Assembly: GCA_001603075.1 (NCBI GenBank)
Contig: LVBB01000016.1
Coordinates: 25,018 to 89,017, forward strand
Length of the DNA: 64,000 nucleotides
Source of the DNA: Phycisphaerales bacterium Planc_01
Lineage (GTDB): Bacteria; Planctomycetota; Phycisphaerae; Sedimentisphaerales; Anaerobacaceae
Direction of reading: 5' to 3'
The translations under genes were made by a program, and so were the position numbers. This document shows, one piece after another, positions 51,585-58,933 of the stretch (the stretch's first letter is position 1; each line of letters opens with the position of its first letter). The notes under the pieces are model-generated. The model was given only the letters and a program-made list of their open reading frames with translations, was not told the origin of the DNA and searched no databases.

Positions 51585-53615
51585 CTATCTCACCGGGTCG
51601 AGGACGGCAACAAAGCCGCCATAAGGCGAAAAACGAAGCTCTATGAAGTCTTGCGAGGTCAGGCCCTTGACGCTGCCGAACGGGCCCGCTTCGTCCCCGG
51701 AGACCGCCGGTGGCGTCACTACGTTGAAGCTGCGCGGGGTCTTTCCGTCGCCGATCATCAGGGCCGTATACTGAGCGTCACCATCAAGGAATGGCAGGGC
51801 CACCTTGACCGCGCGCTCGGTTTGGCGGCCGTTGATGCCGCCGAGGTACCACGAATCCCCATGCCGCCTCGCCAGCACAACGAACTGCCCTGGCTCGCCG
51901 GCGACGAACTTCGTCTCGTCCCATGTCACCGGGACGGCCTTGAGGAATTGCTTCGGGGCATCCGCCAGATCGAGATACGCGCTGACGCGATCGGCGAAAT
52001 GCAGCCAGCCGCTTTCGAATACGACCGACAGAGCCAACTCATGGGCGTTGGTCGTGATGTGTTTGTACACGTTATCGTCGAACATCACGGGCGTATAGTC
52101 CATCGGCCCGACGGCATTGCGCGTGAACGGCATCACAGTGTTGTGCATGGGGGCGTAGTTCGTGAAGGACCGGTCGAAGCTGTAACATTCGGCGCCCCGG
52201 ACCGCCTCCATCGTCATCAGATGCGGATATGTCCGGCTCCAGCCGCGAGGCAGCGTGCAGCCGTGGAAATTGACCATGATCTGGAAATCCGCCGCATCCT
52301 TCAGGATGTCGTGGTACAACTGGATGATGTTCTGCTTGTCGCTCTGGAAGAAGTCCACCTTGACACCCTTGATGCCCCAGTCCCTCAATCGCCGGAACTC
52401 GTGCCGTCGGACCTGCCGAAGGTCCATCGTGCCTCGCGGCTGCTCGGTAACGTAGTTGTGCGGGCCGCCGGAATTGTACCAGAGCAATAGCCCAACGCCC
52501 TTGCGATCGGCGTGGGCGATCAGGTCGTGGATCGTCCCGTTCTTCATGATGTTCCAGTTGGCGTCGATCAGGGAGTACTCCCAGCCCATCTCGGCCGCCA
52601 GGTCGATGAACGTCCGGAGCTTGTCGTGGTCCTGGGGGCTGTCGTGGTCGGAAAGCCAGCTCCACGAGGCCCGCCCCGGCTTGATCCAGTCCGTGTCCTC
52701 GACGACGGACGGCGGATTCAGATGGGTCACGAGATCGGATTCCACGATGGGGGCCAGCGTGTCGCCCACGATGACCACGCGCCACGGGGTCGCCCAGGGC
52801 AGCGTCCCCGACGGCTCGACCGCTCCGGTTCCGTTGCCCTCGCCCGCGGCGGGAAACAGCAATCGGTGAACGCCGTGGGAGGCGGGCTGACTCAGATGCG
52901 AACCACAGTAGGAGCCGTCCACCGCCGCCTCGGTGAGCAATCCCCATCGGGTCCCATCGGGCGTGCAGAACAGCAGCGGAAACGCCCAGCCCTCTTCGTT
53001 GGACGACGCCGTGCCGACCGGGACGCCATCGACCCAATATGTTTCATAGGCCGGCGTGTACTCACTGGCCTTGTCATACGGATGGGCCCAGACCTTGCCG
53101 CCGGCCGGCAGGCAAAAGCCGCTTGCCTCACTGACCACCGTACACACCCGGTCGCTGCTCTCCGGGAAACGGTGTCGAAACGCCACGCCGTCGTCGTACG
53201 CCCGCAGGACCAGTTCGAGCCTGGCCCCGTTGGGGTTCTCAAAGGTCAGCGTCTGCTCGTTGGCATGATCCCGGCAGACCTTGCGCTTGCCGTGCAACAT
53301 CGTGTAGGTCTCGTCGATCGTCCGCACGCGACCGGCCGAGACGAAGCGGAGCCCATCGACGAAGCCCTGGTCATCTCGTGTGATGCCGAGAGGCGACAGG
53401 GGAAGCACGGTCCGGCCCTTGCACTGGACCTCGTAATACAGTCTCACCTTGCCCGCCGGATAGTCCGCCACGCGTCCCGGATCGGCCAGCCGGACCACCA
53501 TCGTCACGTTCCCGTCGGGTGAAGTCACCTTCCACGCCGTCTGCCCAGACGCCATCTGCGCCGCCAGCAGACACAAGACACCGCCAAGAACCTGGATCGT
53601 CGTCGTACGCACCAT
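51585..53615 (-). CDS. GH97 glycosidase, exported
   Basis: 676 residues. Signal peptide (TTIQVLGGVLCLLAAQMASG), then the GH97 N-terminal beta domain (AWKVTSPDGNVTMVVRLAD) and the catalytic TIM barrel: GRASWSWLSDHDSPQDHDKLRTFI, GIKGVKVDFFQSDKQNIIQLY (likely nucleophile Asp of the retaining subgroup) and PHLMTMEAVRGAECYSF. The C-terminal beta domain ends SPYGGFVAVLDPVR. GH97 includes alpha-glucosidases, alpha-galactosidases and beta-L-arabinopyranosidases; the retaining-type Asp and the ara operon make arabinopyranosidase or galactosidase most likely. ATG at 53615 follows AAGGAG. Confidence 0.85.
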   Translation of the reverse strand: MVRTTTIQVLGGVLCLLAAQMASGQTAWKVTSPDGNVTMVVRLADPGRVADYPAGKVRLYYEVQCKGRTVLPLSPLGITRDDQGFVDGLRFVSAGRVRTIDETYTMLHGKRKVCRDHANEQTLTFENPNGARLELVLRAYDDGVAFRHRFPESSDRVCTVVSEASGFCLPAGGKVWAHPYDKASEYTPAYETYWVDGVPVGTASSNEEGWAFPLLFCTPDGTRWGLLTEAAVDGSYCGSHLSQPASHGVHRLLFPAAGEGNGTGAVEPSGTLPWATPWRVVIVGDTLAPIVESDLVTHLNPPSVVEDTDWIKPGRASWSWLSDHDSPQDHDKLRTFIDLAAEMGWEYSLIDANWNIMKNGTIHDLIAHADRKGVGLLLWYNSGGPHNYVTEQPRGTMDLRQVRRHEFRRLRDWGIKGVKVDFFQSDKQNIIQLYHDILKDAADFQIMVNFHGCTLPRGWSRTYPHLMTMEAVRGAECYSFDRSFTNYAPMHNTVMPFTRNAVGPMDYTPVMFDDNVYKHITTNAHELALSVVFESGWLHFADRVSAYLDLADAPKQFLKAVPVTWDETKFVAGEPGQFVVLARRHGDSWYLGGINGRQTERAVKVALPFLDGDAQYTALMIGDGKTPRSFNVVTPPAVSGDEAGPFGSVKGLTSQDFIELRFSPYGGFVAVLDPVR

Positions 53616-53693
53616 GCCATGATCTCCTTCATTGAATCTGTGAGAACGCTCGATTCCGGGGCGCGGAACCGCAGACCATCCGTGCCGAAGGGT

Positions 53694-53722
53694 AGGATAT
53701 GCGATGGAATCCGGATTGGCAA
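53694..53722 (-). promoter_or_regulatory. sigma70 promoter of the GH97-ara operon
   Basis: Reverse-strand TTGCCA (53717-53722) and TATCCT (53694-53699) are exactly 17 bases apart, about 80 bases before the GH97 start. It is divergent from the promoter at 53762-53790. Confidence 0.6.
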
Positions 53723-53761
53723 GCCACCCAGGCGCTTCGGGCATATCGGGCAAACGGAGCG

Positions 53762-53790
53762 TTGACAGACTCGGTCACAGTGCCTATGTT
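53762..53790 (+). promoter_or_regulatory. sigma70 promoter immediately before a start codon
   Basis: TTGACA (53762-53767) and TATGTT (53785-53790) are 17 bases apart. The expected start of transcription (53796-53798) coincides with the ATG at 53798, implying a leaderless mRNA. Confidence 0.7.
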
Positions 53791-53797
53791 TGAGATT

Positions 53798-54070
53798 ATG
53801 AGCACAAGCGCAGACAACCAAGCTGGCAACGGGCCGGACGTCCCTCGGCACGAGACGATCGGCGGCATGCTGGCCGCCGCCCTGAATATGGAAGACGAGA
53901 TCAGCTCAGGCGTCTATGAGGACTACATGGACCGGCGGCACTGGACCGAGCAGCTTGATGATGACGCGTTTGTCGAGATCAGACGGCGTTTGACGGTACT
54001 GATCGAGGACACCAAGAAGCACAAGAAGATCCTTCAGGCCCTGGTCAACGAATATGGCAAAGACAAATAG
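53798..54070 (+). CDS. Small ferritin-like two-helix protein
   Basis: 90 residues. The start at 53798 follows directly from the promoter, so the message appears leaderless; ATGs further upstream lie inside the promoter. After a polar start (MSTSADNQAGNG), helix 1 is ETIGGMLAAALNMEDEISSGVYEDYMDRR and helix 2 is FVEIRRRLTVLIEDTKKHKKILQALV; the acidic/His pattern (EDTKKH) recalls a ferritin or rubrerythrin iron site. Half of a four-helix bundle, so it would need to dimerise or pair with the next protein. It overlaps the next gene by 17 bases. Confidence 0.6.
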   Translation: MSTSADNQAGNGPDVPRHETIGGMLAAALNMEDEISSGVYEDYMDRRHWTEQLDDDAFVEIRRRLTVLIEDTKKHKKILQALVNEYGKDK

Positions 54071-54275
54071 CCGATCCAAAGCCGACATCCTCCGCGAGTT
54101 CGAGACGATGAAGTCGTTCGAGCTGTCGGCCCGCGACCTCTATGCGAAGATCGCCGCGGACGCCGGCGTGGGCCCTCAGAAGATCAAGACCGCATTCGCC
54201 TCCCTGGCCGCCGACGAGCAGCGCCACGCCGACCTGGTTCAGGAGATCATCAATCTCGTCAACGATGCGATGTAG
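54054..54275 (+). CDS. Second small ferritin-like two-helix protein
   Basis: 73 residues. Helix 1 FETMKSFELSARDLYAKIAADAG and helix 2 IKTAFASLAADEQRHADLVQEIINLV; DEQRH is the ferritin/rubrerythrin ExxH-type iron motif, and ELSARDLYAKIA the matching first-helix motif. It starts inside the end of the previous gene, so the two are translationally coupled and probably assemble together. It overlaps the lipase-like gene by 11 bases. Confidence 0.65.
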   Translation: MAKTNSRSKADILREFETMKSFELSARDLYAKIAADAGVGPQKIKTAFASLAADEQRHADLVQEIINLVNDAM

Positions 54276-55191
54276 GCGAAGCAGTTCGGCTCGTCTTTTC
54301 CTGGCGTGCCTCGTGCTGATCTGCGCCGGCGTTGCGTCATTGCCGGCATCCGCACAAGAGAGTGACTCTTCCGCTGTCCTCTATCTCGTCGACTCCGATC
54401 CCAATACGGTCGAGTTCATCGCTGTATCACGGGATATGTCCTGTGCCGAGCCCAATCTGGTGATCGTCACGCACGGATGGTATGAACGGCAGGCATGGCC
54501 CGGCTGGATGGCAACGGCCCTCGCCAGGCGCGTGGATCGACGGCACTGGCAGTGCGGGTGGTACGACTGGCGGGCTCAGGCCCGGCATCTGCGGCCGTCG
54601 CGCGCCGCGAAGATCGGCCGCGATACGGCCGGACCGGCGCTGGGGCACAAGATCGTCCGCCTCTCGGAGGACTGGCGGCACGTGCACCTGATCGGACATT
54701 CGGCCGGCGCCTGGGTCGTCAACGCCGCTGCCGAGACCGTCGCGCGCGAAACGAACGCCGAGATTCACGTCACCTTTCTCGACGCCTATGTGCCGGGCGG
54801 ATGGGACGAAAAGGCCCTGGGCCGACTCGCACAGACGGACACCGGCCGCTGCTGGGCCGATCATTACTTCACCCGCGACCCGCTCAGACTCACCGAGAAT
54901 GTGCTGACCGGCGCTCACAACGTGGACGTCACGGTGATCAACCCAGGCATCCGAGGCCACCTGTTTCCCTGGCACTGGTACCTAGCGACGATCACCGGCC
55001 GCTACACCACCGACGACCGCTTTGGCGATGCCCCCGTCTTCCGCCAGGCCGAAGGCATCACCTACGGCTTCCCCCGCTCCCGCGAGGCCGGGCTGGCCCA
55101 GTGGCAAAGGAGCATTGTCCTGCCACCCGCCAACCGCCCGGTGCGCATCGGCGCAGACAATCCCTGGCATCGATCAACTGAGGCGCGATAG
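54265..55191 (+). CDS. Exported lipase-like alpha/beta hydrolase
   Basis: 308 residues with a signal peptide (SARLFLACLVLICAGVASLPASA). Segments NLVIVTHGWYERQAW (oxyanion-region HG) and LIGHSAGAWVVNAAAE (nucleophile Ser in GHSAG) fit a pancreatic-lipase-like alpha/beta hydrolase. The catalytic Asp may be VTFLDAYVPGG; the His is not certain. The ATG at 54265 lies inside the end of the ferritin-like gene (ATGCGATGTAG), so translation is coupled; no separate ribosome site is visible. Substrate unknown. Confidence 0.7.
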   Translation: MRCRRSSSARLFLACLVLICAGVASLPASAQESDSSAVLYLVDSDPNTVEFIAVSRDMSCAEPNLVIVTHGWYERQAWPGWMATALARRVDRRHWQCGWYDWRAQARHLRPSRAAKIGRDTAGPALGHKIVRLSEDWRHVHLIGHSAGAWVVNAAAETVARETNAEIHVTFLDAYVPGGWDEKALGRLAQTDTGRCWADHYFTRDPLRLTENVLTGAHNVDVTVINPGIRGHLFPWHWYLATITGRYTTDDRFGDAPVFRQAEGITYGFPRSREAGLAQWQRSIVLPPANRPVRIGADNPWHRSTEAR

Positions 55192-55219
55192 ACGGCAGAG
55201 ATGCCGGCGACGAGAGAGG

Positions 55220-55606
55220 CTATTTGAGCAATGCGGCGACGCGTTCGGGGTCCACGTGCGCCAACAGACGCAGCGCAAGGTTGGCCTGACCGGCAACCTG
55301 TTCGCCGAATTGCGCCGCCAGTTCCGAGGCCGTGCGAGGATCGAGATCGGGCTCGACCTCGTCGGACGTGGACCGGCTCTGCTCGAGGAAGAACTTCAGC
55401 CGCTCGACGTTACTGCTGTGAAGATCCACAAAACCTGCGTCGTTCAGGGCCGCACGCAGGAGCTTTCTGGACAACGATACAGCCCCTTCAAGACCGGCCC
55501 TCGCGGCCCCATCCTCAGAAGCATTGCCCTCGCTCATTCCCCGGACCGCCCTGACGGACAGTTGATACGAAACGTCTGCACCCCCAGCACCTTCAATTCC
55601 GTTCAT
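55220..55606 (-). CDS. Small helical protein of unknown function
   Basis: 128 residues; the start at 55606 follows CGGAGAAAG. Helical, Ala/Glu/Leu-rich, with SVRAVRGMSEGNASED, SLSRKLLRAALNDAGFV and the ending QANLALRLLAHVDPERVAALLK. A weak likeness to flagellin/hook-type ends is seen but is not enough to call. It is convergent with the lipase gene (28 bases) and has no operon partner. Confidence 0.5.
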   Translation of the reverse strand: MNGIEGAGGADVSYQLSVRAVRGMSEGNASEDGAARAGLEGAVSLSRKLLRAALNDAGFVDLHSSNVERLKFFLEQSRSTSDEVEPDLDPRTASELAAQFGEQVAGQANLALRLLAHVDPERVAALLK

Positions 55607-55823
55607 TTCACTTTCTCCGCAAATTCGTGTGTACGATTGCGTCTCACAGATGAAATGCTTACGGCGCCCTCCGCCACCCAAAGGATAGGAAATGCCAAAT
55701 GGTATTCCAAACCGGTTTCCAAGCTTTTTGCTGGTTCGCCCCAGCCGATGACGCGCGCCGCCGAGCCAGAGGCCGGAACCCGCGGCCGCTGCGGTCCGAA
55801 ACCCCGATTGCCGTTCTCGGCGC

Positions 55824-55851
55824 TTGTAATCCGGCTCCAGGGCCTTATACT
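55824..55851 (+). promoter_or_regulatory. sigma70 promoter of glyS
   Basis: TTGTAA (55824-55829) and TATACT (55846-55851) are 16 bases apart. The leader (about 55858-55952) contains a hairpin CCTGCCG (55868-55874)/CGGCAGG (55899-55905). The rest of the 346-base gap from 55607 shows no gene. Confidence 0.6.
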
Positions 55852-55952
55852 ATAAGGTTTTACCCGTCCTGCCGGACGATTGGGGTGCGCATGCCCGGCG
55901 GCAGGCGGACGGGGTGGTTGGCAAAATCAGAGCACTTGGAGAGTGGAAGAAC

Positions 55953-57431
55953 ATGGCGAAACTGGCAAAACTCGACGACATCGTGTCGCTGTGCAAGAGA
56001 AGGGGCTTCATCTTTCAGTCCAGCGAGATCTACGGCGGGCTGGCCAGTTGCTATGACTACGGGCCCTTGGGCGTCGAGTTGAAGAACAACGTCAAGCGGG
56101 CCTGGTGGAAGCACGTCGTTCAGATGCGCGACGACGTCGTCGGCCTCGATTGCAGCATCCTGATGCACCCGCTGGTCTGGAAGGCCTCGGGCCACGCCGA
56201 CAAGTTCGCCGATCTGATCAGCGAGTGCAAGAAGTGCAACACGCGTACCCGCGTCGACCATCTGAAGGACAAGGACGGCGGCCAACCCGACGAGCACACC
56301 GAGCACGTCTCGATCGACGCCGCCGCAGCGCAAGAGCACGACCTGAGCACCAAGGTCTGCCCGAACTGCGGCGCCGTCGGCCAGTTCACGCAGCCGATGC
56401 CGTTCAAGCTGATGTTCGAGACGCAGATGGGGGCCAACGCCGAGGACTCGATGACGATGTACCTGCGGCCCGAGACCGCCCAGGGCATCTTTGCCAACTT
56501 CCGCAACGTGCTCGATTCCACCCGCGTCAAGGTCCCCTTCGGCATCGCCCAGATCGGCAAGAGCTTCCGCAACGAAGTGACCACCAAGGCGTTCATCTTC
56601 CGCACCCGCGAGTTTGAACAGGCCGAGGTCGAGTTCTTCTGCGAGCCGGGGACCGACGAGGAATGGTACGAGAAGTGGAAGGCCGCCCGCTTCGCCTGGT
56701 ACACCGACCACGGCATCAAGGCCGAGAACCTGCGCTTCCGCGACCACGACCCCGATGAGCTGGCCCACTACGCCAAGGCCTGCGTCGACGTCGAGTATAA
56801 GTTCCCCTTCGGCTCGGGCGACTGGCAGGAGCTCGAAGGCATCGCCAACCGCACCGACTACGACCTGCGCCAGCACCAGCGCGGCATGCGCAGCACCACA
56901 AGCTGGTTCGAAAACGGCCGCGACCTGACCAAGGTCAAGATGCCGGACGAGGCCGAGGATTATCACAAGGGCCCGCTGTCGTTTTTCGACGACCAGAAGC
57001 AACTGCGCTATATCCCCTACGTGATCGAGCCCAGCGCCGGAATCGACCGAAGCACGCTGGCGTTTCTCGTCGACGCCTACGACGAAGAAGAGGTCAAGGG
57101 CGAAACGCGCAACCTGCTGCGATTCCATCCGTCGCTGGCGCCGACCAAGGCGGCCGTCTTCCCACTGGTCAAGAAGGACGGCATGCCCGAGATCGCCCAC
57201 AATATCGCCAACGACCTGAAGCGACATTTCACCTGCTTCTACGACGAGAAAGGCGCCGTCGGCCGCCGCTACCGCCGGCAGGATGAAGCCGGGACGCCCT
57301 TCTGCATCACCGTCGACGGCCAGACGCTGGAGGATAAGACCGTCACCGTGCGCGAGCGCGACTCGATGGATCAAGTAAGAATCACCACCGACCAGCTCCG
57401 CACCTACCTCCGCGACAAACTCGACCTGTGA
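55953..57431 (+). CDS. glyS: Glycyl-tRNA synthetase, dimeric (alpha2) type
   Basis: 492 residues, class II. Motif 1 region is SSEIYGGLASCYDYGPLGVELK; motif 2 FRNEVTTKAFIFRTREFEQAEVEFF; motif 3 and GlyRS-specific PSAGIDRSTLAFLVDAY; the C-terminal anticodon domain is SLAPTKAAVFPLVKKDGMPE. Two Cys pairs (CKKC near 105, CPNC near 140) form a zinc-binding insert. This is the alpha2 eukaryote/archaeon-like type, as in Thermus, not the alpha2beta2 type. It charges tRNA-Gly. The last 26 coding bases are duplicated exactly at 58152-58177. Start 55953 follows GGAGAGTGGAAG. Confidence 0.92.
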   Translation: MAKLAKLDDIVSLCKRRGFIFQSSEIYGGLASCYDYGPLGVELKNNVKRAWWKHVVQMRDDVVGLDCSILMHPLVWKASGHADKFADLISECKKCNTRTRVDHLKDKDGGQPDEHTEHVSIDAAAAQEHDLSTKVCPNCGAVGQFTQPMPFKLMFETQMGANAEDSMTMYLRPETAQGIFANFRNVLDSTRVKVPFGIAQIGKSFRNEVTTKAFIFRTREFEQAEVEFFCEPGTDEEWYEKWKAARFAWYTDHGIKAENLRFRDHDPDELAHYAKACVDVEYKFPFGSGDWQELEGIANRTDYDLRQHQRGMRSTTSWFENGRDLTKVKMPDEAEDYHKGPLSFFDDQKQLRYIPYVIEPSAGIDRSTLAFLVDAYDEEEVKGETRNLLRFHPSLAPTKAAVFPLVKKDGMPEIAHNIANDLKRHFTCFYDEKGAVGRRYRRQDEAGTPFCITVDGQTLEDKTVTVRERDSMDQVRITTDQLRTYLRDKLDL

Positions 57432-57463
57432 CGGCGAATCTACAGGGACAGGAGAAAGTCAAC

Positions 57464-57784
57464 ATGACTGTTGCCGAAGAAACGCTTGAGCGAATCGTGG
57501 CCGAGATCGTAAGGATAGCACATCCCGACCGCGTGATCCTCTTCGGTTCGGCCGCCACTGAACATATGACTGCCAACAGTGATCTGGACTTGCTGGTGGT
57601 CGAACCACAGGTCACCGATACGCGCCGCGAAGGGCTCCGCTTGCGCGCAGCTCTGATGGAGACCCCGCTTCCGATCGACATTATCGTCATGAGCCGCCAA
57701 CGCTTCGAGGAGACCAAAGACGTCATAGGCGGCATCGCCTACCCTGCCCATCGATATGGAAAGACCCTCTATGAAGCCGCCTGA
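57464..57784 (+). CDS. MNT-type nucleotidyltransferase (antitoxin of a HEPN/MNT pair)
   Basis: 106 residues. The signature is ILFGSAATEHMTANSDLDLLVV (GS-x10-SDxD), minimal nucleotidyltransferase. These proteins AMPylate or otherwise modify HEPN partners and neutralise them. The start at 57464 follows AGGAGAAAG. It overlaps the HEPN gene by 14 bases. Confidence 0.82.
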   Translation: MTVAEETLERIVAEIVRIAHPDRVILFGSAATEHMTANSDLDLLVVEPQVTDTRREGLRLRAALMETPLPIDIIVMSRQRFEETKDVIGGIAYPAHRYGKTLYEAA

Positions 57785-58187
57785 ACAGATCAGAGCAGAG
57801 TTCGCACGGCAGTGGCTTGAACGAGCGGAGGCAGACTGGCGACTGTGCCATCGCCTCATCGAGGACCCGGAGCCATACCTGGAAGCCGTGGCATTCCACT
57901 GCCAGCAGGCGGCAGAGAAGTACCTCAAGGCCTGCTTGACCTGTCAGCAAGTGGAGTTCCCGAAGACACATGACATCGCACACCTCCTGAAGCTTCTGGG
58001 ATCGTGCGATCACGTCCTGGCTTCGACGCTTGAGGGCGCAGCGGCGCTGACACCATACGCCGTAGAGTATCGCTACCCGGGAGACTATCCGCTGCTGACG
58101 CCGATCGATGCCACCAATGCCATCGCGCTGACAGACCTTGTGCGAAACGAACTCCGCACCTACCTCCGCGACAAACTGGAGATCTGA
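57771..58187 (+). CDS. HEPN-domain protein (toxin of the pair)
   Basis: 138 residues, PF05168-like HEPN with LEAVAFHCQQAAEKYLKACL and YAVEYRYPGDYPLLTPIDA. The start at 57771 follows GGAAAGA; the ATG at 57756 lacks a site. The end VRNELRTYLRDKLEI is nearly the same as the end of GlyRS (DQLRTYLRDKLDL), because 26 bases are identical, so the last part may have been copied from glyS. HEPN toxins are RNases or modify NAD/RNA; no RxxxxH motif is certain here. Confidence 0.75.
   Translation: MKPPEQIRAEFARQWLERAEADWRLCHRLIEDPEPYLEAVAFHCQQAAEKYLKACLTCQQVEFPKTHDIAHLLKLLGSCDHVLASTLEGAAALTPYAVEYRYPGDYPLLTPIDATNAIALTDLVRNELRTYLRDKLEI
58152..58177 (+). repeat. 26-bp exact copy of the glyS 3' end
   Basis: The 26 bases are identical to 57396-57421 at the end of glyS, and a third, diverged copy lies at 58815-58855 (CCTCCGCGATAAGCTGGACC, followed by TGTGACGGC as after glyS). 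Copies in and out of coding sequence point to local duplication. Confidence 0.75.
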
Positions 58188-58278
58188 CGCGGATCGATGA
58201 GAGAATGCTGGCATTCGTGTGGCAGCCTCAAGCGCCAGCGTCCCTCCTGAGCTTGCCGAAGGATTGGGATGGAGGGTG

Positions 58279-58503
58279 CTATTTGGCCCTGTACGCGGCG
58301 ACGAAGTCGTCAGGTGTGATGCCGGCTTGGCGAATGGCGCTGCGGAGCGTACCGACTGCAAGAGAGGAATGCATGGGCACGACGCAGCCTCGGTCTCCTC
58401 TGCGGAGCACCACATGGCTGCCTCTCTGGCGAACCCGTTGGAATCCGAGCCTTTCAAACACCCGGACGGCCTCCGCTCCGGATATGCGTGGCAGTTCAGG
58501 CAT
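58279..58503 (-). CDS. hicA: HicA-type toxin
   Basis: 74 residues. HicA fold with SGAEAVRVFERLGFQRVRQRGSHVVL; the catalytic His is in GSH. Then PMHSSLAVGTLRSAIRQAGI. HicA is an mRNA interferase with a dsRNA-binding fold, inhibited by HicB. It follows hicB on the same strand with an 8-base overlap. Confidence 0.8.
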   Translation of the reverse strand: MPELPRISGAEAVRVFERLGFQRVRQRGSHVVLRRGDRGCVVPMHSSLAVGTLRSAIRQAGITPDDFVAAYRAK

Positions 58504-58699
58504 GAGCCTGAACCTCGAAGGTCGTCAGAATGGGACGGGACTCTACTTGCTGAGGGAACTCTTCAAGGTAGAGTTCCGTCGCTTCCCGCAGATTCTCGAT
58601 AGCCTCCTCGATCGTCTGCCCTTGGCTGGCCGTGCCCACCTCCGGACACTGGGCCACATACCACTGCTCTTCTCTGCGCACTATCGCCGTATACAGCAT
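58496..58699 (-). CDS. hicB: HicB-type antitoxin
   Basis: 67 residues. HicB-like partial RNase-H fold: LYTAIVRREEQWYVAQCPEVGTASQGQTIEEAIENLREATELYL. The start at 58699 follows GAGGAG by seven bases. There is no added DNA-binding domain at the C-terminus. HicB first, HicA second is the less common order and is seen in several phyla. Confidence 0.78.
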   Translation of the reverse strand: MLYTAIVRREEQWYVAQCPEVGTASQGQTIEEAIENLREATELYLEEFPQQVESRPILTTFEVQAHA

Positions 58700-58814
58700 G
58701 ACCATGCTCCTCAAATCTCAGATCAGTGTATCAAGAGCAGCCTCTTCAGTCCATCCATTTCCCGCTGTTGAACAGCCTGATTCGACGCCCCTGCCCCACT
58801 TCGACACCTGCGAC

Positions 58815-58855
58815 TCAACACCTGCCTCCGCGATAAGCTGGACCTGTGACGGCAG
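58815..58855 (+). repeat. diverged non-coding copy of the glyS 3' end
   Basis: This copy reads CTCAACACCTGCCTCCGCGA then TAAGCTGGACCTGTGACGGC, against CTCCGCACCTACCTCCGCGA then CAAACTCGACCTGTGACGGC at the glyS end. It is not in frame in a gene and continues beyond the glyS stop (TGTGACGGC), so more than the coding end was copied. Confidence 0.65.
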
Positions 58856-58933
58856 ACATGCGAGAATTCGATTGAAGAAATCTGCCCTGTCGCGCATCTC
58901 TATAGGAGGGGGACAAACCGGAGGGCAGAAGGG

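Noticed and set aside
50295..52490. 731-codon forward open frame over galM and GH97
   Set aside because: Shadow of two well-supported reverse genes.
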